Below are positions 30,944 through 40,070 of a DNA stretch of 42,482 bases, in pieces. The notes under the pieces are model-generated. The model saw only the letters and a program-made list of their open reading frames with translations. It searched no databases and was not told the DNA's origin. The first letter of the stretch is position 1. Every line of letters begins with the position of its first letter. This stretch comes from Desulfurobacteriaceae bacterium. Lineage in GTDB: Bacteria > Aquificota > Aquificia > Desulfurobacteriales > Desulfurobacteriaceae. The position numbers and the translations under genes are program-made. Where the stretch lies: positions 1 through 42,482 of the forward strand of contig JALTBO010000019.1 of the NCBI GenBank assembly GCA_027075275.1. The letters are read 5' to 3'.

Positions 30944-31843
30944 ATGAAAGTTTATCCACTCTGCCTTCCCTGTTTCCTCAACCAGATAAGAAAGGCAGCA
31001 GAAGTTGCAGGTCTCAGCAGGGAAAAGACCATAGAGATTGAGAGAGAAGCCGCAAAGTTCTTATACAAAGACCTTCAACCTGAAAAATCCCCCGGCCACA
31101 ACGCAACCTTTATCCACAGGATATTTAAAAAGATGTCGGGAATTGATGACCCCTACAAAGTTTTAAAGGACAAGTACAACTCCATAGCCCTTAAGCTTGA
31201 ACCCCATCTGAGGGACGAGATTTACGAGAAGTCAGAAGACCGGCTTGCCGCAGCGATAAAGTTAGCCGCTCTGGGAAACGTTATTGACTTTGGAGTACCG
31301 AGGGCTTTTGACCTTGAGGAGGAAATAAGGAACTTCTTCAAAACTCCCTTTGCATACTTTGACGAAGCGATCCTTGAGAGGTTTTTAGTTCCCGGAAAAA
31401 CTGTTCTCTACGTTGCAGATAACGCAGGAGAGATAGTATTTGACAAATTCCTGATGAAAGAACTAAAAGAAAGAGGAATGAAAGTTATTCTGGCCGTTAG
31501 AGGAGGTCCCATTCTCAACGATGCCACAGTTGAAGACGCAGTAAAAACCGGGGCAAACGAGATAGCAGACGAACTGATAACAACAGGAAAGGACTACATA
31601 GGCGTTGATTTTGAATTTGCGTCTGAGGAGTTCAAGAAAGCGTGGGATAAGGCGTTTTTCGTTATCTCAAAAGGACAGGCAAACTTTGAGACTTTAGATG
31701 GAATAGAGGATAAGGACATCTTCTTCATACTGAAAGCAAAGTGTGAGCCTGTTGCAAAAGAGCTCTGTTGCAACATTGGAGATCTCGTTTTCCTCTACAA
31801 TAAACACCTTCTTGAGATTAAAGAGGAAAATGGAGAGAATTAA
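30944..31843 (+). CDS. DUF89/ARMT1-like damage-control phosphatase family protein
   Basis: 299 aa. N-terminal CLPC, LYVADNAGEIVFDKFL, VRGGPILNDATVEDA, ISKGQANFETL. Confidence 0.9.
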   Translation: MKVYPLCLPCFLNQIRKAAEVAGLSREKTIEIEREAAKFLYKDLQPEKSPGHNATFIHRIFKKMSGIDDPYKVLKDKYNSIALKLEPHLRDEIYEKSEDRLAAAIKLAALGNVIDFGVPRAFDLEEEIRNFFKTPFAYFDEAILERFLVPGKTVLYVADNAGEIVFDKFLMKELKERGMKVILAVRGGPILNDATVEDAVKTGANEIADELITTGKDYIGVDFEFASEEFKKAWDKAFFVISKGQANFETLDGIEDKDIFFILKAKCEPVAKELCCNIGDLVFLYNKHLLEIKEENGEN

Positions 31844-32444
31844 GAAGGAGTTATCTGCAGCTCCGATAGTTGCGGAGTTTATAAAGAGGAAAGAGATTGT
31901 CTGCTCCCCCACAGATACGCTTTACGGTGTGCTGGGGAGCTCCCTCTCCAAAACCGTCTTTGACAGGCTCTACAAACTGAAGAAGAGAAGTAGGGAAAAA
32001 CCTCTAATAGTCCTGTTTAACTCTCTTGAAAGAGCAGAGGAAATGGGAGTAATCTTTCCGGGAGAGACGAAAGAAAAACTAAAGAGAATTTTCCCGGAAA
32101 GGCTAACCGTTGTCCTCCCGTTGAAGGAGAGTTCCCCCATAAAGGAAATAACAGGAAGGAAAGATGTTGCAATAAGAATTCCAAAAGATGGGTTTCTAAT
32201 AAAGGTTATGGAGCTCTCCCATCCCCTCTTTGCCCCCAGCGCAAACACAGAAGGGGAAAAACCGGCAGAAAACTGCTCCGAATGTTACAGATACTTCAAA
32301 GATGAAATATCCCTCTGTGTAGAGGGAGAAACCTACGGAAAGCCCTCTACCCTTGTCTCTCTACTAAACGGAAAACCGAAACTCTTAAGAGAGGGAGCTT
32401 TCCCTTTTGAAAAACTTCTGGAGGTATTCGGTGAAAAAACTTAA
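31830..32444 (+). CDS. YrdC/Sua5-family protein
   Basis: VCSPTDTLYGVLGSSLSKTVFDRLYKLKKRSREKPLIVLF, LFAPSANTEGEKPAE. ATG 31830 preferred over the track start. Confidence 0.88.
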   Translation: MERIKKELSAAPIVAEFIKRKEIVCSPTDTLYGVLGSSLSKTVFDRLYKLKKRSREKPLIVLFNSLERAEEMGVIFPGETKEKLKRIFPERLTVVLPLKESSPIKEITGRKDVAIRIPKDGFLIKVMELSHPLFAPSANTEGEKPAENCSECYRYFKDEISLCVEGETYGKPSTLVSLLNGKPKLLREGAFPFEKLLEVFGEKT

Positions 32445-33372
32445 ACTGGTCTTTATGGGAACTCCTGACTTTGCAGTTCCTTCACTGAAAAAGCTGATTG
32501 ATGAAGGTTATGACGTTAAACTGGTTGTCACACAGCCCGACAGACCTGCCGGAAGGGGGAAGAAACTGACCTCCCCTCCTGTAAAAGTAGTTGCAGAAAA
32601 ATCGGGAATTCCCGTTTACCAGCCGGAGAGGATTAAGGAAAACAAAGAGCTGAAAAGGGAGCTCCTAAATATAGAGCCAGATTTAATAGTTGTTGCCGCC
32701 TACGGAAAGATACTGCCCGAGTGGCTGTTAAATCTTCCAAAGTACGGAACTATAAACGTTCACGCTTCACTCCTTCCAAAGTACAGGGGTGCTTCTCCTA
32801 TTCAGTGGGCACTTTTGAACGGAGAGGAGGAAACCGGAGTAACAATAATGAAGGTCATCCCGAAACTTGATGCCGGCGACATAATAAGCCAGAGGAGAGT
32901 AAAGATAGAAAAAGAGGACAATGCTCAAACCCTCCACGACAAATTGGCAAAGGCTGGAGCAGAGCTCATAGTAGAAACCATTCCCCGTTACATCTCAGGA
33001 GAGATAAAACCCGTTCCCCAGAATGAGGAAGAAGCAACCTACTGCCCTCAGATAAAGAAAGAGATGGGGAAAATTGACTGGAGTAGAAGCTCAGAGGAGA
33101 TCTTCAACCAGGTAAGGGCATTTACACCGTGGCCCTCTGCATTCACAAAATTTAGAGGAAAACTGGTAAAAATAACCAAAGCCCAACCAGTTGAAGGAAC
33201 GGGAAAGCCGGGAGAGGTGATAAGGGCAGATAGAGAACTAATAGTTGCAACGGGAAGCGGAGCTCTGAAAATTGAAAGGCTCAAACCTGAAGGGAGAAAG
33301 GAGATATCGGGAGAAGAGTTCATAAGAGGTTACAGAGTAAAAGTAGGAGACTTTTTCGGATTTAAGGAATAA
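32431..33372 (+). CDS. fmt: Methionyl-tRNA formyltransferase
   Basis: KLVFMGTPDFAVPSLKKL, NVHASLLPKYRGASPIQWALLNGEEETGVTIM. GTG start at 32431. Confidence 0.97.
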   Translation: MKKLKLVFMGTPDFAVPSLKKLIDEGYDVKLVVTQPDRPAGRGKKLTSPPVKVVAEKSGIPVYQPERIKENKELKRELLNIEPDLIVVAAYGKILPEWLLNLPKYGTINVHASLLPKYRGASPIQWALLNGEEETGVTIMKVIPKLDAGDIISQRRVKIEKEDNAQTLHDKLAKAGAELIVETIPRYISGEIKPVPQNEEEATYCPQIKKEMGKIDWSRSSEEIFNQVRAFTPWPSAFTKFRGKLVKITKAQPVEGTGKPGEVIRADRELIVATGSGALKIERLKPEGRKEISGEEFIRGYRVKVGDFFGFKE

Positions 33373-33424
33373 ATTAAGCATATACAAATAGTTTGCTCTT
33401 AAAACATTTATGCAGAGGTTAAAA

Positions 33425-33853
33425 ATGGACCTTGAAAGGAAGGTTGAGGAATTTAAGAGAAAGGCAAGAACTCTCGGACTTAAGGTAACCCCTCAGAGGC
33501 TTGCCGTTTATAAGGCCATTGCCCAAAGGCACGATCACCCTTCAGCGGAAGAACTTTTTGAAGAGCTGAAGGACAAAATTGAGGGAATCTCCCTTACTAC
33601 CGTTTACAGAACGTTATCAAGTCTTGAATCTGTAGGGCTTGTCCAGAGGGTTCCAACGCTTAAAGACAAAGTAAGGTACGACGCAAGAGTTGAACCCCAC
33701 AGCCACTTTATCTGTTTAAAGTGCGGAAGGATATACGACATTGACGTTGTTCCAGAGGTGAACAGAAAAGAGGTAGAATCTGTAGGAGAACCTTTAAGCT
33801 GTACGGCTATCTGCTACGGAATCTGTAAAGAGTGTAAGGGTGAAGAAGTATAA
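33425..33853 (+). CDS. Fur-family transcriptional regulator (PerR-like)
   Basis: RKARTLGLKVTPQRLAVYKAIAQRHDHPSAEELFEEL, SLTTVYRTLSSLESVGLV, HSHFICLKCGRIYDID. Confidence 0.93.
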   Translation: MDLERKVEEFKRKARTLGLKVTPQRLAVYKAIAQRHDHPSAEELFEELKDKIEGISLTTVYRTLSSLESVGLVQRVPTLKDKVRYDARVEPHSHFICLKCGRIYDIDVVPEVNRKEVESVGEPLSCTAICYGICKECKGEEV

Positions 33854-35033
33854 GCTGTTGATGGATCCAGTTTACGAGGAGTTCATACTGATAGAAAGGG
33901 GGAGCTCCACTGACAGGGTTTTGAGGAGCTCCCCCCTCCAGCGCCTCAGGTATATCCGCCAGTTAGGTCCCTGTTATCTGGTCTATCCGGGAGCCGAACA
34001 TACCCGTTTTCAGCACTCATTAGGTGTTTACTGGTTGGTTGAAAAAGCGTTTAACTACCTGAAATTAAACGGTTACCGATTTTCAGACAGCGAAACTTTA
34101 CCTGTAAAGCTTGCAGCCCTGACTCACGACTTAGGCCACTCTCCCTTCTCCCACGCACTTGAAGGTTACATACTTCCCTTTAACCACGAGGAGCTTACAC
34201 AGAAAGCTCTTGATATAGTAGAAGCAGAAACGGGAATTGACGGAAAACTGATTTCAGAGACAAAAAAAATCCTGAGGAAAGAAGCTGAACAGCCATTTAA
34301 ATACCAGCTGGTATCAAGCCAGTTAGACTGCGACAGGTTAGACTACCTGAAAAGAGACGCCTTCTACACGGGAGTCTCCTTTGGAAGGATAGATACGAAT
34401 CGGATACTCATATCTGCTCAGGTTGAAGGTGGAGAGCTGGTATGGAGCTCCAAAGGATTCAACGCCCTTGAATCCTATGTAATGTCAAGGTATCAGATGT
34501 ACTGGACAGTCTACTTCCACAAAGTAAACCTGTCTGCCCAGGTTCTCCTTCAGAAGATAGTAAAAAGGATGAGGGAGCTCATTTTAAACGGAGAGGAACT
34601 GCCGATAGACCCGAGCCTGAAAAACTGCCTGAAGAACAACAGCATAGAGGAATTTTTCAGACTTACAGACGGCCACATAATCTGTTCCATATACAACCTT
34701 CAGGAATTTAAAGACAGAGTAATTTCCGACCTCTCAAAACGGTTCGTCAGAAGGGAGCTGTTCAGAACGGTTGAAGTTAAACCTTCTGATCTCTTAGAGC
34801 TTAAAGAAAGAGTAGAAAAGGCCGGATTCCCCACAGAATTTTACTTTGAGGTAGTAGAACCCTCAAAGGTTGCCTACTCCTACTACTCTCCACAGGGAAA
34901 TGAAGTGATAAAAGTGAAAGTTGGAGAAAAAATAGAGGAGCTCTCCAACGTAGCTCCAACAGATGCTATAAAGGCTCTATCAAGGGAAGTTTCAAAAACT
35001 TACGCAGTTATTCCCCCTGAAGTTTTACAGTAA
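33840..35033 (+). CDS. HD-domain phosphohydrolase (dGTPase-like)
   Basis: 397 aa. PGAEHTRFQHSLGVYWLVEKAF, LAALTHDLGHSPFSHALEG, SSQLDCDRLDYLKRDAFYTGV. Confidence 0.9.
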   Translation: MKKYKLLMDPVYEEFILIERGSSTDRVLRSSPLQRLRYIRQLGPCYLVYPGAEHTRFQHSLGVYWLVEKAFNYLKLNGYRFSDSETLPVKLAALTHDLGHSPFSHALEGYILPFNHEELTQKALDIVEAETGIDGKLISETKKILRKEAEQPFKYQLVSSQLDCDRLDYLKRDAFYTGVSFGRIDTNRILISAQVEGGELVWSSKGFNALESYVMSRYQMYWTVYFHKVNLSAQVLLQKIVKRMRELILNGEELPIDPSLKNCLKNNSIEEFFRLTDGHIICSIYNLQEFKDRVISDLSKRFVRRELFRTVEVKPSDLLELKERVEKAGFPTEFYFEVVEPSKVAYSYYSPQGNEVIKVKVGEKIEELSNVAPTDAIKALSREVSKTYAVIPPEVLQ

Positions 35034-35056
35034 AAATTTCAGGATCAAGAAGTTCC

Positions 35057-35740
35057 TCAAGGATTAGGATATTTTAAGGTAACCTTGCCTACATTTCCCT
35101 GCAGTTGGATAACTTTAGATTCTTTTTTTTGTGAAGATTTAGCTGACTGACGAAAGGAAATCAGGAAAAATGCAGATAATATGGAATTAAGGTGTGCAAG
35201 AAAGGCCCAAACATATTCTTCTTTAAGTTCCTCTAAGCTCCTTCTATACTCCTGCCAGTAAAAATACGGTGTTAAAAGTTCTTTAAATTCTTCCTTTACT
35301 CCCTGCGGCGGTTCTATGCTTTTTAAAGCTCTATCAATTTCGTCAAGTTTTATATGCTTAAGCGTATCTATGACTGCTTTAAAGTATTCAGGGCGGGGCA
35401 TTTCATTAAATAACTCAAAACCAGCATTTTTAACAGCTATGGAAAGGATGAACATCCCCACAAGTTTCCCCTCAGGAGCCTGATTTTCCTTTATTAGCCT
35501 GTATCCCAAAACGTTATAGTTGTTCACATGACACTCTACTATTCTTGAAAATCTGTACGGGTCTGTATGCATAAGACAAAAAAGCCCCTTTCCAAATTCA
35601 GGGTCTTTGTAATCTTCATCTTCAATAAGTAAAGCATCTGGGAAAAATACAGCTATCTGTTTTAAATCCGGTTCAATATTGCTCAGCTTTACCATTTCAA
35701 CAAAGGCTTTAGTATCCTCAAAAGGATCTATCTTATCCAT
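35057..35740 (-). CDS. Hypothetical protein
   Basis: 227 aa ORF with coding-like composition; family not recognised. Confidence 0.6.
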   Translation of the reverse strand: MDKIDPFEDTKAFVEMVKLSNIEPDLKQIAVFFPDALLIEDEDYKDPEFGKGLFCLMHTDPYRFSRIVECHVNNYNVLGYRLIKENQAPEGKLVGMFILSIAVKNAGFELFNEMPRPEYFKAVIDTLKHIKLDEIDRALKSIEPPQGVKEEFKELLTPYFYWQEYRRSLEELKEEYVWAFLAHLNSILSAFFLISFRQSAKSSQKKESKVIQLQGNVGKVTLKYPNP

Positions 35741-36109
35741 AACTCAGCCACTCCGTTAAGCCCTAAAAACATCACGTCGTTCATTCCCGAACGTGCAAGT
35801 ATCTGGTCAATCTCTTTCCGTAATCCCTGTAAACCTCTACAGGGTCGTCCCAGTTCATTCGTCTGACTATAAGAATGTCCCTGCTCCTTTCTCCGTCCCA
35901 GCTGTATTTGAGCTCTTTCTCCAGAATGCTCTGCTTTTCCACTTTTCCCTCTGTCTGAGGTTCTCCGATTTTAAATATATACACGCACGCAGATACACAC
36001 TGAACACGTTGGAAACATGTTTAATAACAGAGATAGAAAAAAGTCCTTTAATTGCCGTACAGGAAAAACCAGATAGATTTTGAGAGGGGAAATTTTTCAG
36101 GAGTGTAGA

Positions 36110-36595
36110 ATGGACAGAAAAATGCACTACATTACAGGCCTTGAGGCTCTCAACTATCACGGAGCTGACTGGCACTCTTTTGCGTTTGACTTTAATAGGG
36201 AATATCCGCCTCTTATTCGGGATTGGTGCGGAGATTACGGGATAAAAAAAGAAAAGGATGAGGAAGTTGCCAATCCCGTAAGGGCTTTTCTTGACTACCT
36301 GCTCTATGAAATCAAGTTTGAAAAGAGAGTTCCCATCAAAAGAGTAAGTGATTTAGCCTTTTCAGACGAAGAAGAAAGAGAAATTTTGGAACAGGTTGAG
36401 AAAAAACTTAAAAACTTCCTAAAAGGAAAAGATAGGGAAATTCTTGAGAAGTGGATTAGATACAACAGCGGAGGAGATTATGAATTTACAAATATCAGAC
36501 TCCTTAAAAGAAAAGCTTGGAGAAAGAGAAGAAAGAAAACTAAATTTAATCTTAAAGATTTTAGAGAAAATGTCCGAAAAACCTTTGATCTTTAA
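36110..36595 (+). CDS. Putative antitoxin-like partner of the AbiEii-type protein
   Basis: M(H)YITGLEALNYHGADWHSFAFDFNREYPPLIRDWCGDYGIKK...; directly upstream and overlapping; SD at ATG 36110. Confidence 0.55.
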   Translation: MDRKMHYITGLEALNYHGADWHSFAFDFNREYPPLIRDWCGDYGIKKEKDEEVANPVRAFLDYLLYEIKFEKRVPIKRVSDLAFSDEEEREILEQVEKKLKNFLKGKDREILEKWIRYNSGGDYEFTNIRLLKRKAWRKRRKKTKFNLKDFRENVRKTFDL

Positions 36596-37157
36596 AGGCG
36601 GAACGGCTTTAATATTGTTCTACGGCCTTGACAGAATATCTGAGGATTTGGATTTTGACTGCACGTATCCAATTAATATCAAGGGAATTGTAAAAAGCCT
36701 TGAATGTCTTGGAAGCGTTTTTGTTAAAAAGGACACTAATACTGTTAAAAGAATTGTTCTTACCGATAAATCTGGTGAAAACAAAGTTAAAATAGAAATT
36801 TCTCTAAGAAACAACTATGCGCCCAAATATCCCTTAGAGAAAGTTCAGGGTAATTTAAAGATATACAACATAAACGATTTGTTTTTACAAAAGCTTAAGG
36901 CTTTTACGGAAAGAACAACGGCAAGGGATTTATACGATATTGCTTTCATATCAAGTACTTATTATTCGCAACTGGATTATAAACTAAAACTCAAGTTATT
37001 TGAACTGCTTGAGTCAGAAGATAGAATTTATGACCTTATTCCCGAATACGAAGAAGTGTTTAAATCAAGCTCAATTTTTGATGAAGTAAGTTTGCTTACA
37101 TCTGTTACAAGACTAATGGAGTTCTTTAAGAAAGTTAAAAGGGACTTTAAAGAATAA
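36480..37157 (+). CDS. AbiEii/AbiGii-type nucleotidyltransferase (putative toxin)
   Basis: FKGGTALILFYGLDRISEDLDFD hallmark; KAFTERTTARDLYDIAFI; ATG 36480 with GGAGGAG SD. Confidence 0.85.
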   Translation: MNLQISDSLKEKLGEREERKLNLILKILEKMSEKPLIFKGGTALILFYGLDRISEDLDFDCTYPINIKGIVKSLECLGSVFVKKDTNTVKRIVLTDKSGENKVKIEISLRNNYAPKYPLEKVQGNLKIYNINDLFLQKLKAFTERTTARDLYDIAFISSTYYSQLDYKLKLKLFELLESEDRIYDLIPEYEEVFKSSSIFDEVSLLTSVTRLMEFFKKVKRDFKE

Positions 37158-37224
37158 TCAAGAGAGAAGTCACAGAAAGCAGAATTAAAATATTCTACTC
37201 CACTTTAAAGGAAATTATTTTTCA

Positions 37225-38121
37225 TCACGAGTTCCATCCTCTTTTATAAGAATCTACAAGCTTTTTCACACATTCTACTTCTCTTGAGGAAATTTCTTTT
37301 AGTGAAAGTATAGAACTTAGAAAACACACTTCAAAAGCAGAGGGTTCTCCAATATGAGCAAGAACAAAAAGCCTCTTTTTATAGAAATTTATAAAAGTTT
37401 CAAGATGATTCTTCATCTTAATCCAAAACACAAGATTTGTATTTTTAACTAGTTCCTCAATAGAAATATCTCTTAAATATGAAATAGCCTTTAGAAACAG
37501 AATAGGTGCTACCTCTTTCTTATACCAGTTAATATTTGTAAAGAACAGTAATGCAAGTTTCTGTTTGTTGGAAAGTTTGAGTTTCTCTAACGTAAAAAGC
37601 GTTGCCACGGGAGAAATTTCAAAGTTAACTCCCGCATCTCTCATAAGATCAAGAAACAGTTTGGAAAGAATATATTTATTATAAGATATAATCCTATTGT
37701 ATAGTTCTTCAATCTCCCTTAAGTGGTTGTATGGCTCTCTGAAAATTTTTAAAAAAACTTTTCTCTCCTTTTCAGAAAGAATGAAATCATCGTTCTCAAG
37801 TTTTTCAATTACTTTATCAAATAAATCTGAAACTTCTCTTTTATCTAAAGCTTCAATTTCAGTTACCAGTCGGAGAGGTTGGATTATTCTTTTAGGTATT
37901 AATGCCTTCCACCTGTCAGTTACTGCTGTTCTAATATCCTTAATTCCAAGTATAGTCTCATCTTTAAAAAAAACAATGCCTGCACGCACACTGGCTAATA
38001 AAACACAATCTTGCAAATGATCTAATTCATCTTCCCTGGATTTATTTCCCTCATATACCATAATATCTGTTCTAAAAGGACAGTTTTCCAATACAATCTG
38101 CAGCGGACTTAAAGCAACCAT
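37225..38121 (-). CDS. Hypothetical protein, last gene of AAA+ operon
   Basis: 298 aa ORF, 20 bp after the 106 aa gene; no family recognised. Confidence 0.65.
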   Translation of the reverse strand: MVALSPLQIVLENCPFRTDIMVYEGNKSREDELDHLQDCVLLASVRAGIVFFKDETILGIKDIRTAVTDRWKALIPKRIIQPLRLVTEIEALDKREVSDLFDKVIEKLENDDFILSEKERKVFLKIFREPYNHLREIEELYNRIISYNKYILSKLFLDLMRDAGVNFEISPVATLFTLEKLKLSNKQKLALLFFTNINWYKKEVAPILFLKAISYLRDISIEELVKNTNLVFWIKMKNHLETFINFYKKRLFVLAHIGEPSAFEVCFLSSILSLKEISSREVECVKKLVDSYKRGWNS

Positions 38122-38140
38122 AACTTTTTCCTCAATTAGT

Positions 38141-38461
38141 TTATATTATAAATCTCCTCTTCATCTTCCTACATTCAAATGAATAAAGAGGAATAGCTAT
38201 CTTTATTTTTTCACTTAAGATTACAGGTATCTTCATAATTTTCCTTTTCCCTTGAAGAAACTCTACAACCATTAAGTTTCCAACTTTGAAATCCTCATAA
38301 TTTGACGAAAAAAGAACGAGTTGTTTAGCTAATTTTTCTTTATCGGGGGGGAGCTCCTCCCCCCTCCTGAACGCTTCTACTAACTGTTTCATCTCTTCCG
38401 GATCAAGATCGTCAAGATCTATATCAAAGTTTTCTTCCAACAATTCGTAGCGCTTATCCAT
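38141..38461 (-). CDS. Hypothetical small protein of AAA+ operon
   Basis: 106 aa, SD GGGGAGG before ATG 38461. Confidence 0.65.
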   Translation of the reverse strand: MDKRYELLEENFDIDLDDLDPEEMKQLVEAFRRGEELPPDKEKLAKQLVLFSSNYEDFKVGNLMVVEFLQGKRKIMKIPVILSEKIKIAIPLYSFECRKMKRRFII

Positions 38462-38486
38462 TAATACCTCCCCTAAATCCTAAGAT

Positions 38487-40049
38487 TTAAATTTCAAAAA
38501 GCATATCTTCAGGAAACTCATCTTCAACTATATTAACCCTCTTCAAAATCCGTTTAAGAGTCTTTTTTTCAAAATTTCTCTTTAACCATCTGCTCGTGGT
38601 TTTATCTATCGCTTTTATAACTCCCTTTTCTATTAAATACTCTAAAACTGTTTTCCCTTTTGAATCTCTCTTTCTCAGATGCGTTCCAATAACAGAATTT
38701 AAGATGCGCCCTAGTTCTAATTTACCCTCTCGTTCCCTCAACATTTCCTCATAATAAGAAACAAGTTCTTTAACCAAACTATCGTTTATATGTTCTTTTA
38801 CTTTTAACTCGGATATTTTCTTAGAATCAGAGGATGAAATAGCTTCACAATTCATATTAGACCTTGTGAAGAAAATTTCTTCACAAGGCGGTTCAAAGGA
38901 AACAGCCCACCTGACAAAATTTCCATCCACAACTATAGGAAAAGAGCTGCCGCTTCTCAATTCTCTATTAATCGCTCTATTCACCTTAGAAACTATCTCT
39001 TTTAACCTCCGAGCTCCGAGATATTCCATTCCATTTAACTCTTCACAAATTCTGGCAATCTCTATGGTAGCGGTCGGTTCAACAACTACCAGCTTATCCT
39101 TTACCACCTCCGGAATATCAAACTTCTGAAGATTGGCAATCTTAAGATAATCTTCAAACTCAAGTTCTTTAATTCTTACTTTAACATTAAGCCTACCTTT
39201 AAGCTCAGGGATAAACTCATCGGGAGAATGTTCAGAGAAAGCCCCTGCAAGAATGAAAGTAATGTGTGAAGTATCAATTTGAGCTCTACCAAAATCACCA
39301 TTTTCCGACGTCACAACAGCACCTTCAATCATAGTAAGCATAAAATTTTGAAGCGGACGGTAAAAAGAAGCTCCATCATTTCTTTCTTTAATCAGTATTT
39401 TATCAATCTCATCAACAAATATTATACCAAACGGCTTTTCCCTAAAATATTTGAAATCAATACTATCTGGTTTTAATGTTTTAAAACTTTTCTTTATCTC
39501 ATTCAAAACATAAATGGTATCTTTTATTGCATTTTTAATCTCTGCTCTCGTGCCGTATTTTGAGAATATTTCCTCTATAACTTCTTCTTGTTCAAGAAAA
39601 ACTGTAGCTGATAAAAACTCCAGTGCTATTTTATATCTCAAAGGTGGAATATCTAAGGATTTTAAAACTTCAACAGTTTTTTTATGGAAAAAGAACCTGT
39701 TTCTGTATTCATTTATCCTTTTACAGTGCTCTTCTGTTAAAACCTCTTTAAAATCAACAGCTGCAATTTCTTGAGGGTCTCTTCCATGATAACCCGTCAG
39801 AGTATAATCGGCTATTGTAACTTTAACAAAAGGAACTTTTAAAACTATGCTTAATTTTCTTGACATTTCTGTTTTACCACTTCCCGTTGGCCCCATCAAC
39901 AATATGTTATTAATCTTCTCCGACCTTCCAGAAGCATATGCTTCAAAGTTTTCACATACAGCCAAAATTACAGACTCAATAGCTGACTCCTGACCTATAA
40001 TTAATCTGCTCAACTTTTTGGTTAAAATTTCACTCGCAAAAGCAAGCAT
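38487..40049 (-). CDS. Divergent HslU-like AAA+ ATPase with novel C-terminal extension
   Basis: Walker A LLMGPTGSGKTEMSRKL, pore motif GYHGRD, Walker B FGIIFVDEIDK, AGAFSEHSPDEFIPELKGRL, sensor 2 GARRLKEIV. AGGAGGTGG SD before ATG 40049. Confidence 0.88.
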   Translation of the reverse strand: MLAFASEILTKKLSRLIIGQESAIESVILAVCENFEAYASGRSEKINNILLMGPTGSGKTEMSRKLSIVLKVPFVKVTIADYTLTGYHGRDPQEIAAVDFKEVLTEEHCKRINEYRNRFFFHKKTVEVLKSLDIPPLRYKIALEFLSATVFLEQEEVIEEIFSKYGTRAEIKNAIKDTIYVLNEIKKSFKTLKPDSIDFKYFREKPFGIIFVDEIDKILIKERNDGASFYRPLQNFMLTMIEGAVVTSENGDFGRAQIDTSHITFILAGAFSEHSPDEFIPELKGRLNVKVRIKELEFEDYLKIANLQKFDIPEVVKDKLVVVEPTATIEIARICEELNGMEYLGARRLKEIVSKVNRAINRELRSGSSFPIVVDGNFVRWAVSFEPPCEEIFFTRSNMNCEAISSSDSKKISELKVKEHINDSLVKELVSYYEEMLREREGKLELGRILNSVIGTHLRKRDSKGKTVLEYLIEKGVIKAIDKTTSRWLKRNFEKKTLKRILKRVNIVEDEFPEDMLFEI

Positions 40050-40070
40050 AACCACCTCCTACTCTTAGAA

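Noticed and set aside
35867-36175. 102 aa minus ORF and 96 aa plus ORF (35793..36083) in the gap
   Set aside because: Mutually overlapping, no SD or motif support; treated as noise around a possible remnant.
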